NCBI RefSeq assembly: GCF_013184495.1
Contig: NZ_JAAOIY010000003.1
Coordinates: forward strand, 248,001-312,000
Length of the DNA stretch: 64,000 nucleotides
Direction of reading: 5' to 3'
Source: Sporosarcina jiandibaonis
GTDB taxonomy: Bacteria; Bacillota; Bacilli; Bacillales_A; Planococcaceae
Part shown: positions 55,233 to 63,551 of the stretch, piece after piece
Layout of the letters: every line of letters begins with the position of its first letter
Position numbering within the stretch: position 1 is the first letter of the stretch
Position numbers and translations under genes: made by a program
Notes under the pieces: model-generated
Seen by the model: the letters and a program-made list of their open reading frames with translations, nothing else
What the model was told of the DNA's origin: nothing
Databases searched by the model: none

Positions 55233-55393
55233 ATAAACTGATAATCGAGCATGTTCTATTAAATTCGCTATGGCTACCACTAGCAAGGCACCTACGCTGG
55301 TGTTTTTTAAAATTTGATAACACTTAGAAGTTGGGGTTGTAACGATATAAATATTATATTTCATAAAGTGAAATCGACGGTATCCAAGTGAAA

Positions 55394-55432
55394 ACCGAGT
55401 ACTTGAACAATAAATCATTCAAGTACCCGGTA
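55394..55432 (-). terminator. Terminator of pepQ
   Basis: ACCGAGTACTTGAA...TTCAAGTACCCGGT. Its arms closely resemble the terminator at 39869-39900 (GAGTACTTGAA/TTCAAGTACTC). Confidence 0.78.
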
Positions 55433-55458
55433 AGGTTTTAACTTATTAGCTGTACAGA

Positions 55459-56559
55459 TTACTTCGGTTCAATAATTTGAAGTTCTTTTGGAAACTTCGT
55501 GAGAACTTCGACTCCGTCTGCTGTTACAACGACGTCATCTTCAATTCGAACGCCTGTAACATCCGATTTATAGATTCCAGGTTCGATGGTGAAGACCATG
55601 CCTTCTTCTAACTCCATTTCATTTGTACCTGTAATAGAAGGGTATTCATGAACGGAAATGCCGAGGCCGTGTCCGATTCGATGTGTGAAATACTCGCCAA
55701 ATCCGGCATCATCGATAATATTTCGCGCCGCTTCATCGATTTCTTTTGCTTTAACGCCAGGTCGAACCAAATCCACAGCTGCTTGTTCTGCTTTTTTGAC
55801 TGTTTCATAAATTTCCCGCTTCGCCTCAGTCGGTTCTCCGAATGCGACAGTTCTCGTGATGTCGGAACAATAGCCGTTGTAAACAACGCCGAGATCAAAC
55901 AATATGAAATCGCCTTGCTGGATTTTACGATCTCCAGGAACCCCGTGCGGAGAGGCGGTCTTTGGACCAGAAAGCACCATTGTCTCAAAGGACATTTTTT
56001 GAACGCCTTTTTTCTTCATTTCAAATTCAATCGCCATGAGAATTTCGAGCTCTGTTTTACCTTCTGCAATTTCACGGCAGCCGACTTCGACAGCATAGTC
56101 GGCAAGTTCAGCGGCAATACGCAAGTTGGCGAGTTCTTCATCATTTTTAATGACTCTCATGCTGTTTAATTTTTCATCGAGTCGGTGGAATGTAGCATCT
56201 TTGAATAATTCCGCCATGCGCTCCAATCGTTCAACAGTCAAATGAGATTTCTCGATAGCGACAGATGCAGGGGTCATGCCGCGCTGCTCAACCGCTTTTA
56301 ACACAACATCCCAAGCATCCTCCGTATCAACATGTCCGACAACTTCATGCGGCCAGCCAGTTGCTTTCACATCGGGAACTTCCATTAATGGGCATATGAG
56401 AAACGGGTCGGCGTCTTTGAATAGCATGACGCCAAGTAGTCGTTCATGCGGATTGCTCGCAAATCCGGATATGTAAAAAACATTATCAGGTGTCGTAATA
56501 AATGCCGCATCGATATTTTTTTCTTGTAAAAACTTTTGAATTTCTGTTACGTTAGTCAA
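55459..56559 (-). CDS. pepQ: Xaa-Pro dipeptidase/aminopeptidase, M24 family
   Basis: About 366 residues. An N-terminal creatinase-like domain (about 1-135) is followed by the pita-bread metallopeptidase. Its five metal ligands lie in FILFDLGVVYNGYCSDITRTV (two Asp), HRIGHGLGISVHEYP (His), MVFTIEPGIY (Glu) and VRIEDDVVVT (Glu). It cleaves X-Pro dipeptides or N-terminal X-Pro bonds in the cytoplasm. TTG 56559 (MTNVTEIQKFLQEKN) lies 8 bases after AAGGAGG; an upstream in-frame ATG lacks a site. It is divergent from ytkL. Confidence 0.92.
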   Translation of the reverse strand: MTNVTEIQKFLQEKNIDAAFITTPDNVFYISGFASNPHERLLGVMLFKDADPFLICPLMEVPDVKATGWPHEVVGHVDTEDAWDVVLKAVEQRGMTPASVAIEKSHLTVERLERMAELFKDATFHRLDEKLNSMRVIKNDEELANLRIAAELADYAVEVGCREIAEGKTELEILMAIEFEMKKKGVQKMSFETMVLSGPKTASPHGVPGDRKIQQGDFILFDLGVVYNGYCSDITRTVAFGEPTEAKREIYETVKKAEQAAVDLVRPGVKAKEIDEAARNIIDDAGFGEYFTHRIGHGLGISVHEYPSITGTNEMELEEGMVFTIEPGIYKSDVTGVRIEDDVVVTADGVEVLTKFPKELQIIEPK

Positions 56560-56677
56560 AGTCGTAGCCTCCTTAGGTTCTATCATAATCATACCAAAAA
56601 AGAGGTGTTTACGACAATCTATAGAAGTAAGAGAGTGGAGCAATTTATTTCGTTATTATTAAATGGAGGGAATTTAA

Positions 56678-57358
56678 ATGAAAATTTCATATCATGGTCA
56701 TTCAGTTGTCAAAATTAAAACGGGCGATTTCACGATTTTAATCGACCCATTCATTAATGGCAATAAGTTAACGGATCTCGTTGTAGAGAATGAGAGACCC
56801 GATGTCATTTTGCTCACTCACGGTCATAATGATCACGTAGGCGACACCGTAGAAATTGCGAAAGCGAGCGATGCGCTTGTCGTGGCACCGAATGAGTTAG
56901 CAATTTACTTAGGCTTGCAAGGCGTTCGGACGCATGGCATGAATTTGGGCGGAGCAAATGAGTTCGAATTTGGTACAGTGAAATTCACGCAAGCTTTCCA
57001 TAGTTCGTCATACCAAACAGAAGAAAATGAGTTCATTTACACGGGCATGCCTGCGGGGATTTTATTCACAGCTGAAGGAAAAACAATTTATCACGCCGGG
57101 GACACGGCAGTTTTTGGAGATATGGAGCTAATCGGAAGACGGAATCCTATCGATGTTGCATTTCTGCCAATTGGCGATAATTTTACGATGGGCCCAGAAG
57201 ATGCGGCATATGCGGTCAAGCTATTAAATCCAAAACTGACAATTCCAGTTCATTACAATACATTTCCGCCAATTGAACAAGACCCTGAAGTCTTTAAAGC
57301 GCTCGTCATTAGGCATGAAGTGAAAATAATGACAGCGGGCGACATATTAGAATGTTAG
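56678..57358 (+). CDS. ytkL: UPF0173 metal-dependent hydrolase YtkL
   Basis: A 226-residue metallo-beta-lactamase fold, UPF0173 type. It starts [26 protein letters not shown], has the metal motif [16 protein letters not shown] (HxHxDH) and further ligands in [23 protein letters not shown] and [10 protein letters not shown]. The substrate is unknown. GGAGGGAA precedes ATG 56678. It has a strong terminator of its own, and the surrounding order ytkL-ytoI-ytpI-nrnA-dnaE is conserved in Bacillales. Confidence 0.92.
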   Translation: MKISYHGHSVVKIKTGDFTILIDPFINGNKLTDLVVENERPDVILLTHGHNDHVGDTVEIAKASDALVVAPNELAIYLGLQGVRTHGMNLGGANEFEFGTVKFTQAFHSSSYQTEENEFIYTGMPAGILFTAEGKTIYHAGDTAVFGDMELIGRRNPIDVAFLPIGDNFTMGPEDAAYAVKLLNPKLTIPVHYNTFPPIEQDPEVFKALVIRHEVKIMTAGDILEC

Positions 57359-57362
57359 TTTT

Positions 57363-57404
57363 ACGGTCCGGCCCTTAATTTAAAGTGGCCGGATCGTTTT
57401 TATT
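57363..57404 (+). terminator. Terminator of ytkL
   Basis: GTCCGGCC...GGCCGGAT hairpin followed by TTTTTATT. Confidence 0.87.
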
Positions 57405-57455
57405 AAATTTTGTGGTAGAATAGACAGTAGTTAACACCAGAGAAAAGGTGAAGAA

Positions 57456-58763
57456 ATGTCGACTAAACATGAATTGATACTGCGTTATATTAAAGACTTG
57501 GCGGTTGGCGAAAAGATATCTGTCCGCCAAGTTGCAAAGGAACTATCTGTTAGTGATGGAACTGCCTATCGTGCAATAAAAGAGGCGGAAAATCGTAAAT
57601 TAGTCAATACGATTGAACGTGTCGGGACGATTCGAATCGAAAAGAAAAAAAGAGAAAGTATCGAGCGTTTAACGTTCGCAGAAGTGCTGAATATTGTAGA
57701 TGGGCAAGTGCTCGGCGGACGTGCTGGGTTACATAAGACACTTACAAAATTCGTTATCGGGGCCATGCAGTTAGAAGATATGATGCGCTATATCGAAGCG
57801 GGAAGTCTCCTGATTGTCGGAAATCGCATGAAATCCCATGAAATCGCGTTAAATGCCGGGGCTGCTGTACTGGTAACTGGCGGCTTTGACGCAGCAGATG
57901 AAGTGAAAAAGTTGGCTGATGAATTGGAACTTCCAATCATCTCATCCAGCTATGATTCATTTACGGTAGCAACAATGCTGAACCGAGCTATTTATGATCA
58001 GATGATTGAAAAAGAGATTTTGTTGGCTGTCGATATATTAACGCCGTTATCCGAGACAATCGTATTGTCGATTAATGATACGGTGAAGGATTTTAATGAC
58101 TGCAATAAAAAAACAGGTCATTTAGGGTATCCTGTCACTAATCTCCGAGGTAAATTAGTCGGTATCGTTACATCAAGAGATATCATAGGAAAATCCGATG
58201 AAGAGAAAATTGAAAAAGTAATGACGCGTAATCCGATTACCGTAACTGAAAATACAAGTGTGGCTGCTGCAGCGCATAGTATGATTTGGGAAGGGATAGA
58301 TTTATTGCCCGTTGTAAACGATGCAGGGGAGTTCACAGGAATTGTTTCCCGGGAAGACGTTCTCAAGTCATTCCAAACTGCCCAGCGACAACCTCACCAA
58401 GGTGAAACAATCGATGATATCGTCAAAAAACAAATAAAAGTTGTCAAAGGTGACGTTCCATCAATTGAGTTTACAGTCATTCCGCAATTGACGAATCAGT
58501 TTGGGTCTTTATCAAACGGCGCCATGATGACTTTACTGACAGAAGCCGGAAATCGGGCGATTAAAATGCAAAAGCGCGGCGAGGGCATTGCGGAGAACAT
58601 TTCATTATATTTTTTACACCCCGTACAACTTGGTACAATTGTTAGCGTGAATCCTAGAATCTTACAAATGAGTCGCCGATTTGTTAAAGTGGACTTTGAT
58701 GTATTCGCGGATGATGAATTAGTCGCTAAGGCGATGGTTATGTACCAATTGTTCGAAAGGTAG
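57456..58763 (+). CDS. ytoI: YtoI, HTH-DRTGG-CBS-hotdog regulator
   Basis: 435 residues with four parts: an N-terminal winged HTH (VRQVAKELSVSDGTAYRAIKEAE, about 20-45), a DRTGG domain (about 75-190), a CBS pair (about 195-310: GHLGYPVTNLRGKLVGIVTSRDIIG and RNPITVTENTSVAAAAHSM) and a C-terminal hotdog/thioesterase-like domain (FGSLSNGAMMTLLTEAGNRAIKM). CBS domains suggest nucleotide sensing and the hotdog suggests an acyl-CoA or related ligand. The target genes are unknown. The same gene order is kept in B. subtilis. Confidence 0.92.
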   Translation: MSTKHELILRYIKDLAVGEKISVRQVAKELSVSDGTAYRAIKEAENRKLVNTIERVGTIRIEKKKRESIERLTFAEVLNIVDGQVLGGRAGLHKTLTKFVIGAMQLEDMMRYIEAGSLLIVGNRMKSHEIALNAGAAVLVTGGFDAADEVKKLADELELPIISSSYDSFTVATMLNRAIYDQMIEKEILLAVDILTPLSETIVLSINDTVKDFNDCNKKTGHLGYPVTNLRGKLVGIVTSRDIIGKSDEEKIEKVMTRNPITVTENTSVAAAAHSMIWEGIDLLPVVNDAGEFTGIVSREDVLKSFQTAQRQPHQGETIDDIVKKQIKVVKGDVPSIEFTVIPQLTNQFGSLSNGAMMTLLTEAGNRAIKMQKRGEGIAENISLYFLHPVQLGTIVSVNPRILQMSRRFVKVDFDVFADDELVAKAMVMYQLFER

Positions 58764-58813
58764 GAAGCGAAAGAATTTGAAAATCAAGAAGCCGCTGATA
58801 ATTTTTCAAATAA

Positions 58814-58842
58814 AAAACTAATGCACTTTTAATGCATTAGTT
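58814..58842 (-). terminator. Terminator of ytpI
   Basis: AACTAATGCA...TGCATTAGTT hairpin overlapping the ytpI stop. The A run at its left edge gives a T run on the minus strand. Confidence 0.75.
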
Positions 58843-59154
58843 AATCGGGTTTATTTCTGCCTCTTCGATAACGAACTTTTTATAATGCGCATAGCCGCGA
58901 TAATTCACGATTAATACATATAGACCAAGTGCAATAAAGACTGCAGCTACAATATAATTTACGACTTTATCAAATAAGACGACTTGGTTTATTCCGAAAA
59001 ACAAAAGAAATCCCCCAAGTGAGGTTCCCGCCATGCTCGCATACATTTTCTTTCGAATTGGATGCATATGTGATGTTCGGAATTGCCGCATCTTAAAATA
59101 GATATAATAAACAACAGATACAATAATTAAAAATACTAATATGTAGTTAAACAT
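58837..59154 (-). CDS. ytpI: YtpI family membrane protein
   Basis: 105 residues with three membrane helices (MFNYILVFLIIVSVVYYIYF; SLGGFLLFFGINQVVLF; VVNYIVAAVFIALGLYVLIV) separated by basic loops. The HPIRKKMYASMAGTSLGGF motif and position between ytoI and nrnA identify it as YtpI. The function is unknown. GGAAGGCGGG precedes ATG 59154. It is divergent from nrnA. Confidence 0.87.
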   Translation of the reverse strand: MFNYILVFLIIVSVVYYIYFKMRQFRTSHMHPIRKKMYASMAGTSLGGFLLFFGINQVVLFDKVVNYIVAAVFIALGLYVLIVNYRGYAHYKKFVIEEAEINPIN

Positions 59155-59249
59155 CTAAGCCCGCCTTCCATAACTAAAACTTACTTCTTATTGTATCGAT
59201 TTTTGTAACGGAATGCGACTGGAATATATTTTGCTCGGAGGAATTTAGG

Positions 59250-60185
59250 ATGAAAAGACAAATCATTGACACAATTGAAAAGTACGAAACAATAATTATT
59301 CACCGTCACATTCGACCTGATCCGGATGCTTACGGCTCCCAAATCGGCTTAAAAGAACTTATTTTAAAAAATTACCCGGGCAAAAAAGTATATGCGGCCG
59401 GCGAACATGAAGAATCGCTTACATACCTGGCTGTCCCCGACGTTGTGACTCGTTCATTGTATAAAGATGCGCTCGTTATTGTAACGGATACCGGCAACAC
59501 AGAAAGAATCGACGGAGAGCACTACAAGGAAGGCGCACTGCTCATGAAAATTGATCATCACCCGGATGCAGATCCGTATGGAGATATCAAATGGGTTGAT
59601 ACGAGTGCAAGTTCCACTTCAGAAATGATTGCATCATTATTTGAATACGGGAAGATAGAGAAAAACTGGACATTGCCGGATGCATCAGCGCGTTTATTGT
59701 TTGCGGGTATTGTTGGAGATACGGGACGTTTTATGTTTCCGAGTTCAACAGTAAAAACATTCGAGGTGGCAAGCGAACTTATTAAATATGATTTCAGTCG
59801 CGAGAGTCTTTTTTCAGGAATGTATGAAGTTGATCGTAAAATTCTCCATCTTCAAGGTTATATCTATCAAAACTTTGAAATTGACGAAAACGGGGCTGCT
59901 TTTATCAAGCTTGACAAAGCTACGCTTGATAAATTTAATGTTACACCGATTGAAACTTCTCAACTCGGAGGTTCGCTAGGAGAAGTTAAAGGAATTCGTG
60001 CATGGGCAATTTTTATCGAAGAAGAAAATCAAATCCGTGTACGATTGCGTTCAAAGGGACCTATCATTAATACTCTTGCTGCGCAATTTAACGGCGGCGG
60101 GCATCCGCTTGCTTCTGGAGCTTCTGTTTATTCATGGGAAGAAGCGGACGAATTGATCGAAAAACTACACCGATTATGTAATTGA
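59250..60185 (+). CDS. nrnA: Bifunctional oligoribonuclease / pAp phosphatase NrnA
   Basis: A 311-residue DHH/DHHA1 phosphoesterase. Metal-site motifs are IIIHRHIRPDPDAYGSQIGL (HxxxDxD-like), VIVTDTGNTERIDG, LLMKIDHHPDADPYGDIKWVD (DHH) and AGIVGDTGRFMF. The C-terminal DHHA1 part ends in FNGGGHPLASGASV. It degrades nanoRNAs of 2-5 nt and converts 3'-phosphoadenosine 5'-phosphate to AMP. AGGAGG precedes ATG 59250. dnaE starts 22 bases after its stop. Confidence 0.95.
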   Translation: MKRQIIDTIEKYETIIIHRHIRPDPDAYGSQIGLKELILKNYPGKKVYAAGEHEESLTYLAVPDVVTRSLYKDALVIVTDTGNTERIDGEHYKEGALLMKIDHHPDADPYGDIKWVDTSASSTSEMIASLFEYGKIEKNWTLPDASARLLFAGIVGDTGRFMFPSSTVKTFEVASELIKYDFSRESLFSGMYEVDRKILHLQGYIYQNFEIDENGAAFIKLDKATLDKFNVTPIETSQLGGSLGEVKGIRAWAIFIEEENQIRVRLRSKGPIINTLAAQFNGGGHPLASGASVYSWEEADELIEKLHRLCN

Positions 60186-60207
60186 TAAATTGAGCGGAGG
60201 GAATTCA

Positions 60208-63200
60208 GTGACATTAGTCTATCCGCAATTAGTAACGGGTGCAGACCTATTACGAGGAATTATAAAGTTAAATGAATTAGCCCCACTTCTGAAAAGTAGA
60301 GGGGCTATAGCTGCGTCTATTGTAAATTCAAAATTATATGGAGTTCGCACATTTTCTAAAGTGTTAAAACGCCATGGAATTCAACCTGTCATTGGATTGT
60401 CCGTCAACTTGAAAATGGACGATGAGCAATCCGTTTTGGTGTACATTTATGCGCAAAACGAAACAGGTTATCACAACCTCATGAAAATCAGTAGTGCTAT
60501 TTCTGTGAGCGAGACTGAAATTCTGCCGCTGCCATGGTTAAAAGCATACGGTGCCGGCTGTAGTATTGTTTGTCCAATGACAGATTCATCATGGGATGGA
60601 TTTCGCAGTGAAGAATTCATTCATCTAATTAAAGCAGAGTGCAAGCATTCCACGATTTTTATCGGGATTGCGCGACCCGGCGGTCAAACACATGTCGATG
60701 AAACTGACATTGAGGGCATTGCCGAAACAACTGCAGTATCGATTACGGCAGTTTACGAATCGCGGTTCATTCGACCGGAAGATTCATTCGCATATGAGGT
60801 TGCGACGGCTATTCGAACCGGAGAGAAAATGAGCGAGGCGGCAGCGCAGAAGGATAATGAGTTTCAGTTTGCCTATATGCCGACGGAAGAAGAACTCCAA
60901 CAATGGTTTATCGGAAAAGAACATTGGATGCATAACACGACTTCATTACTCCAATCATGCAATGTTGAGGTAACAAAAGAAAAATCATTAATGCCTGTAT
61001 TTCCCGTGCCGGAAAACCAAGACTCAGAAACGTATTTACGAGAGAAATGTTTAGCAGGCATATCGGAAAGAATAGGCAAAATTGAAGATAACTATCTAAA
61101 GCGGCTTGATTATGAGCTGTCAATCATAAAAGAGATGGGTTTTACGGATTACTTTTTAATCGTTGAGGATTTTATACGATTTTCAGCAGAAAACAATATC
61201 TTGACAGGACCTGGAAGGGGATCTTCCGCAGGTTCTCTGGTAGCCTTTGCTCTGCGTATTACAGATGTCGACCCTATACAGTATGGACTTATATTTGAAC
61301 GTTTTTTAAACCCCGAAAGAAAATCAATGCCCGATATCGATATCGATTTTGCGGATAATCGACGAATGGAAGTGTTGCACTATGTCGCTGAAAAATATGG
61401 CAAGAATCATGTGGCGCAAATCATAACGTTCGGAACGCTTACGGCAAGATCGGTAGCAAGAAATGTCGCTCGGGTATTTGGCTTTTCGACTGAAGAAATG
61501 GCTTATTTATCGAGTGTTATCCCGAATCGATCTAAAATGACTCTTGAAAAAGCATTTGAAGAATCTTCAAAGCTTCGGGATTGGATTGCGATGGATTTAT
61601 TTAGACGCCAATGGTTCGATGCGGCGAGTTCCTTAGAAGGTCTTCCCCGGAATGCATCAACACATGCCGCAGGCGTTGTGTTGTCGCCAACTCCTCTAGT
61701 CGATACTGTTCCGCTTCAAGACGGGGGAGATGGAATTTACTTAACCCAATGGCCGATGGGCGATGTCGAGGAACAAGGGCTGTTAAAGATGGACTTTCTC
61801 GGTTTGCGAAATCTGACGTTGCTAGACCGAATTCGAAGACTCATTTGGATTGGTAAAGGTGTTCGCATTGATTTTGAAAAGATTCCGCTAAATGATGCCA
61901 AAACATTCGATGTGTTTAAAAGAGGCAACACGACCGGTGTCTTTCAATTTGAATCGGAGGGCATGAGAGATACCCTACGATTGATTCAACCGAATCGTTT
62001 TGAGGATATCTTCGCAATTAATGCACTATACCGTCCAGGACCAATGGATAATATCCCTTTATACAATAATAGAAAACATGGAAAAGAAAAAATCACCTAC
62101 ATTCATCCATCTCTTGAACCGATTTTGAAAGAAACTTATGGAGTCATCGTCTATCAGGAACAAATCATGCAAATCGCGGTGAAGTTTGCTGGCTACACGA
62201 TGGGTGAAGCGGATCTTTTAAGAAGAGCAGTTAGTAAAAAGAATCGCGAAGTGTTGCAACAGGAAAGAAATAAATTCATACAGAGCGCGAAGAATCATAG
62301 CGTACCTGAACAGGATGCTATTTCCATCTATGAGTTAATCGTGAAATTTGCCGACTATGGATTTCCTAAAAGTCACGCTGTAGCTTATTCGCTCATTTCT
62401 TATCGACTCGCTTATTTAAAAGCGAATGAACCAGCGTATTTTTACGCTGCACTTATGTCGTCAATGATGGGTAGTAATGAAAAAACAGTTGAATTAATTG
62501 AAGAGGCAAAAGCCTATGGAATCCAAATATTGCCTCCATCCATAAAGAAAAGCGACTATTTTTTCACTGTTGAAAAGAATGCTGTTCGTATTGGTCTCGG
62601 TTCGATACGAGGCGTAACACAAAACTTTTATTCTGAATTGATCAGGGCAAGAAATAACGGAGCGAATTGGAAAACGATGTTTGATCTTGCTGCAAATCTT
62701 GGCAGTGGAGTTTTCACCGAAAAAGCGATTAGCCCGCTCATAAAAGCGGGGGCGCTGGATGAGTTTGGGGAAACGCGTTCTACGCTCCTAGCCTCCATAG
62801 ACGCCGCAATTTCACATGCAATGTTCATAGGTCCGAATGACAGTGATGATTTACTAACTTCCATCATCCCGTCAATCGCCAATCCGAAATATACAATGGG
62901 CGGAAAAATGCCGCGGATGATCATGTTGGAATATGAACATGAAGTACTCGGTTTCTACCTATCCGAACACCCAGCCCTTCAACTCAAGAAAAACTACGAA
63001 GGCAAATTCATGAATGCATCATCAATTTCAACTATGCGTGACAGAGATCATATGATCATTATCGGCCTAATAACAGAAGTCAAGCGCATACGCACGAAAA
63101 AAGGAGAGTCCATGGCATTCGTTTCAGTCCAAGACGAAACAGGAACAGTATCCTGCACATTCTTCCCAAGAAACTATGCCGAATCCAACCTATTACTAAC

Positions 63201-63288
63201 CGAAATGGCAATGATAAGGGTAGAAGGAACAGTCGAAACAAGAAGAGGCAAACCACAAATCCTCGTTCAAAAAGCTTTTAAGATTTGA
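60208..63288 (+). CDS. dnaE: DNA polymerase III alpha subunit DnaE with degenerate PHP domain
   Basis: About 1026 residues, some 90 shorter than B. subtilis DnaE. The polymerase part is intact: LTGPGRGSSAGSLVAFAL, the catalytic Asp pair in SMPDIDIDFADNRRMEV, GVFQFESEGMRDTLR, NALYRPGPMDNIP and GFPKSHAVAYSLISYRLAYLKANEPAYF. A C-terminal OB fold follows (VKRIRTKKGESMAFVSVQDETG). The N-terminal PHP domain (about 1-200) has lost the usual VHSGYS and TDH metal motifs. GTG 60208 lies 6 bases after GGAGGG; a TTG at 60190 overlaps that site. It acts in lagging-strand primer extension beside PolC. Confidence 0.96.
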   Translation: MTLVYPQLVTGADLLRGIIKLNELAPLLKSRGAIAASIVNSKLYGVRTFSKVLKRHGIQPVIGLSVNLKMDDEQSVLVYIYAQNETGYHNLMKISSAISVSETEILPLPWLKAYGAGCSIVCPMTDSSWDGFRSEEFIHLIKAECKHSTIFIGIARPGGQTHVDETDIEGIAETTAVSITAVYESRFIRPEDSFAYEVATAIRTGEKMSEAAAQKDNEFQFAYMPTEEELQQWFIGKEHWMHNTTSLLQSCNVEVTKEKSLMPVFPVPENQDSETYLREKCLAGISERIGKIEDNYLKRLDYELSIIKEMGFTDYFLIVEDFIRFSAENNILTGPGRGSSAGSLVAFALRITDVDPIQYGLIFERFLNPERKSMPDIDIDFADNRRMEVLHYVAEKYGKNHVAQIITFGTLTARSVARNVARVFGFSTEEMAYLSSVIPNRSKMTLEKAFEESSKLRDWIAMDLFRRQWFDAASSLEGLPRNASTHAAGVVLSPTPLVDTVPLQDGGDGIYLTQWPMGDVEEQGLLKMDFLGLRNLTLLDRIRRLIWIGKGVRIDFEKIPLNDAKTFDVFKRGNTTGVFQFESEGMRDTLRLIQPNRFEDIFAINALYRPGPMDNIPLYNNRKHGKEKITYIHPSLEPILKETYGVIVYQEQIMQIAVKFAGYTMGEADLLRRAVSKKNREVLQQERNKFIQSAKNHSVPEQDAISIYELIVKFADYGFPKSHAVAYSLISYRLAYLKANEPAYFYAALMSSMMGSNEKTVELIEEAKAYGIQILPPSIKKSDYFFTVEKNAVRIGLGSIRGVTQNFYSELIRARNNGANWKTMFDLAANLGSGVFTEKAISPLIKAGALDEFGETRSTLLASIDAAISHAMFIGPNDSDDLLTSIIPSIANPKYTMGGKMPRMIMLEYEHEVLGFYLSEHPALQLKKNYEGKFMNASSISTMRDRDHMIIIGLITEVKRIRTKKGESMAFVSVQDETGTVSCTFFPRNYAESNLLLTEMAMIRVEGTVETRRGKPQILVQKAFKI

Positions 63289-63307
63289 TAAAGAATTTAC
63301 GTTCTTT

Positions 63308-63329
63308 GGCACCCCGGAAGGGAATCAAC
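63308..63329 (+). repeat. End fragment of the dispersed intergenic repeat
   Basis: GGCACCCCGGAAGGGAATC followed by AAC and GGTTCGAAT matches the 3' terminus of the 13815-13972 copy (GCGCCGCCCGGAATGGAAATC then AACGGTCCGAAT, minus strand). Only about 30 bp survive, with no matching left end. Confidence 0.5.
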
Positions 63330-63467
63330 GGTTCGAATAAAAAACAATCACATGAATGATGAATTATTCTTGCACTTATAAAACTTTAATATAGTCAACT
63401 GGTATTATTAAGATTCAGGTTAATATCTAGGGGTAAAGTTTGATTTTTCCACTTTTTTTACTTACAC

Positions 63468-63496
63468 TTTACGTTTAGTAATCTTTTCTGTATGCT
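63468..63496 (+). promoter_or_regulatory. Probable sigma-A promoter of the GntR gene
   Basis: TTTACG, 17 bp, TATGCT, with the operator palindrome starting 9 bp after the -10. Confidence 0.6.
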
Positions 63497-63504
63497 AAAG
63501 ACAG

Positions 63505-63521
63505 TGGTGGTCTGACCACCA
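63505..63521. promoter_or_regulatory. FadR-type operator (17-bp perfect palindrome)
   Basis: TGGTGGTC-T-GACCACCA. The core TGGTCTGACCA fits the TNGTNNNACNA consensus of the FadR subfamily of GntR regulators. It covers the likely transcription start of the downstream regulator, implying autorepression. Confidence 0.8.
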
Positions 63522-63551
63522 AAAAATTGTTGTTTCCAGAGGAGCACCGAA

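Noticed and set aside
55235..55393. Small RNA or gene in the ald-pepQ gap
   Set aside because: Only a weak CACC/GGTG hairpin and AT-rich sequence are visible; nothing supports a gene.
55648..56169. 173-codon plus-strand open frame inside pepQ
   Set aside because: Antisense to the M24 peptidase whose metal ligands are all visible; Phe/Cys-rich composition typical of a shadow frame.
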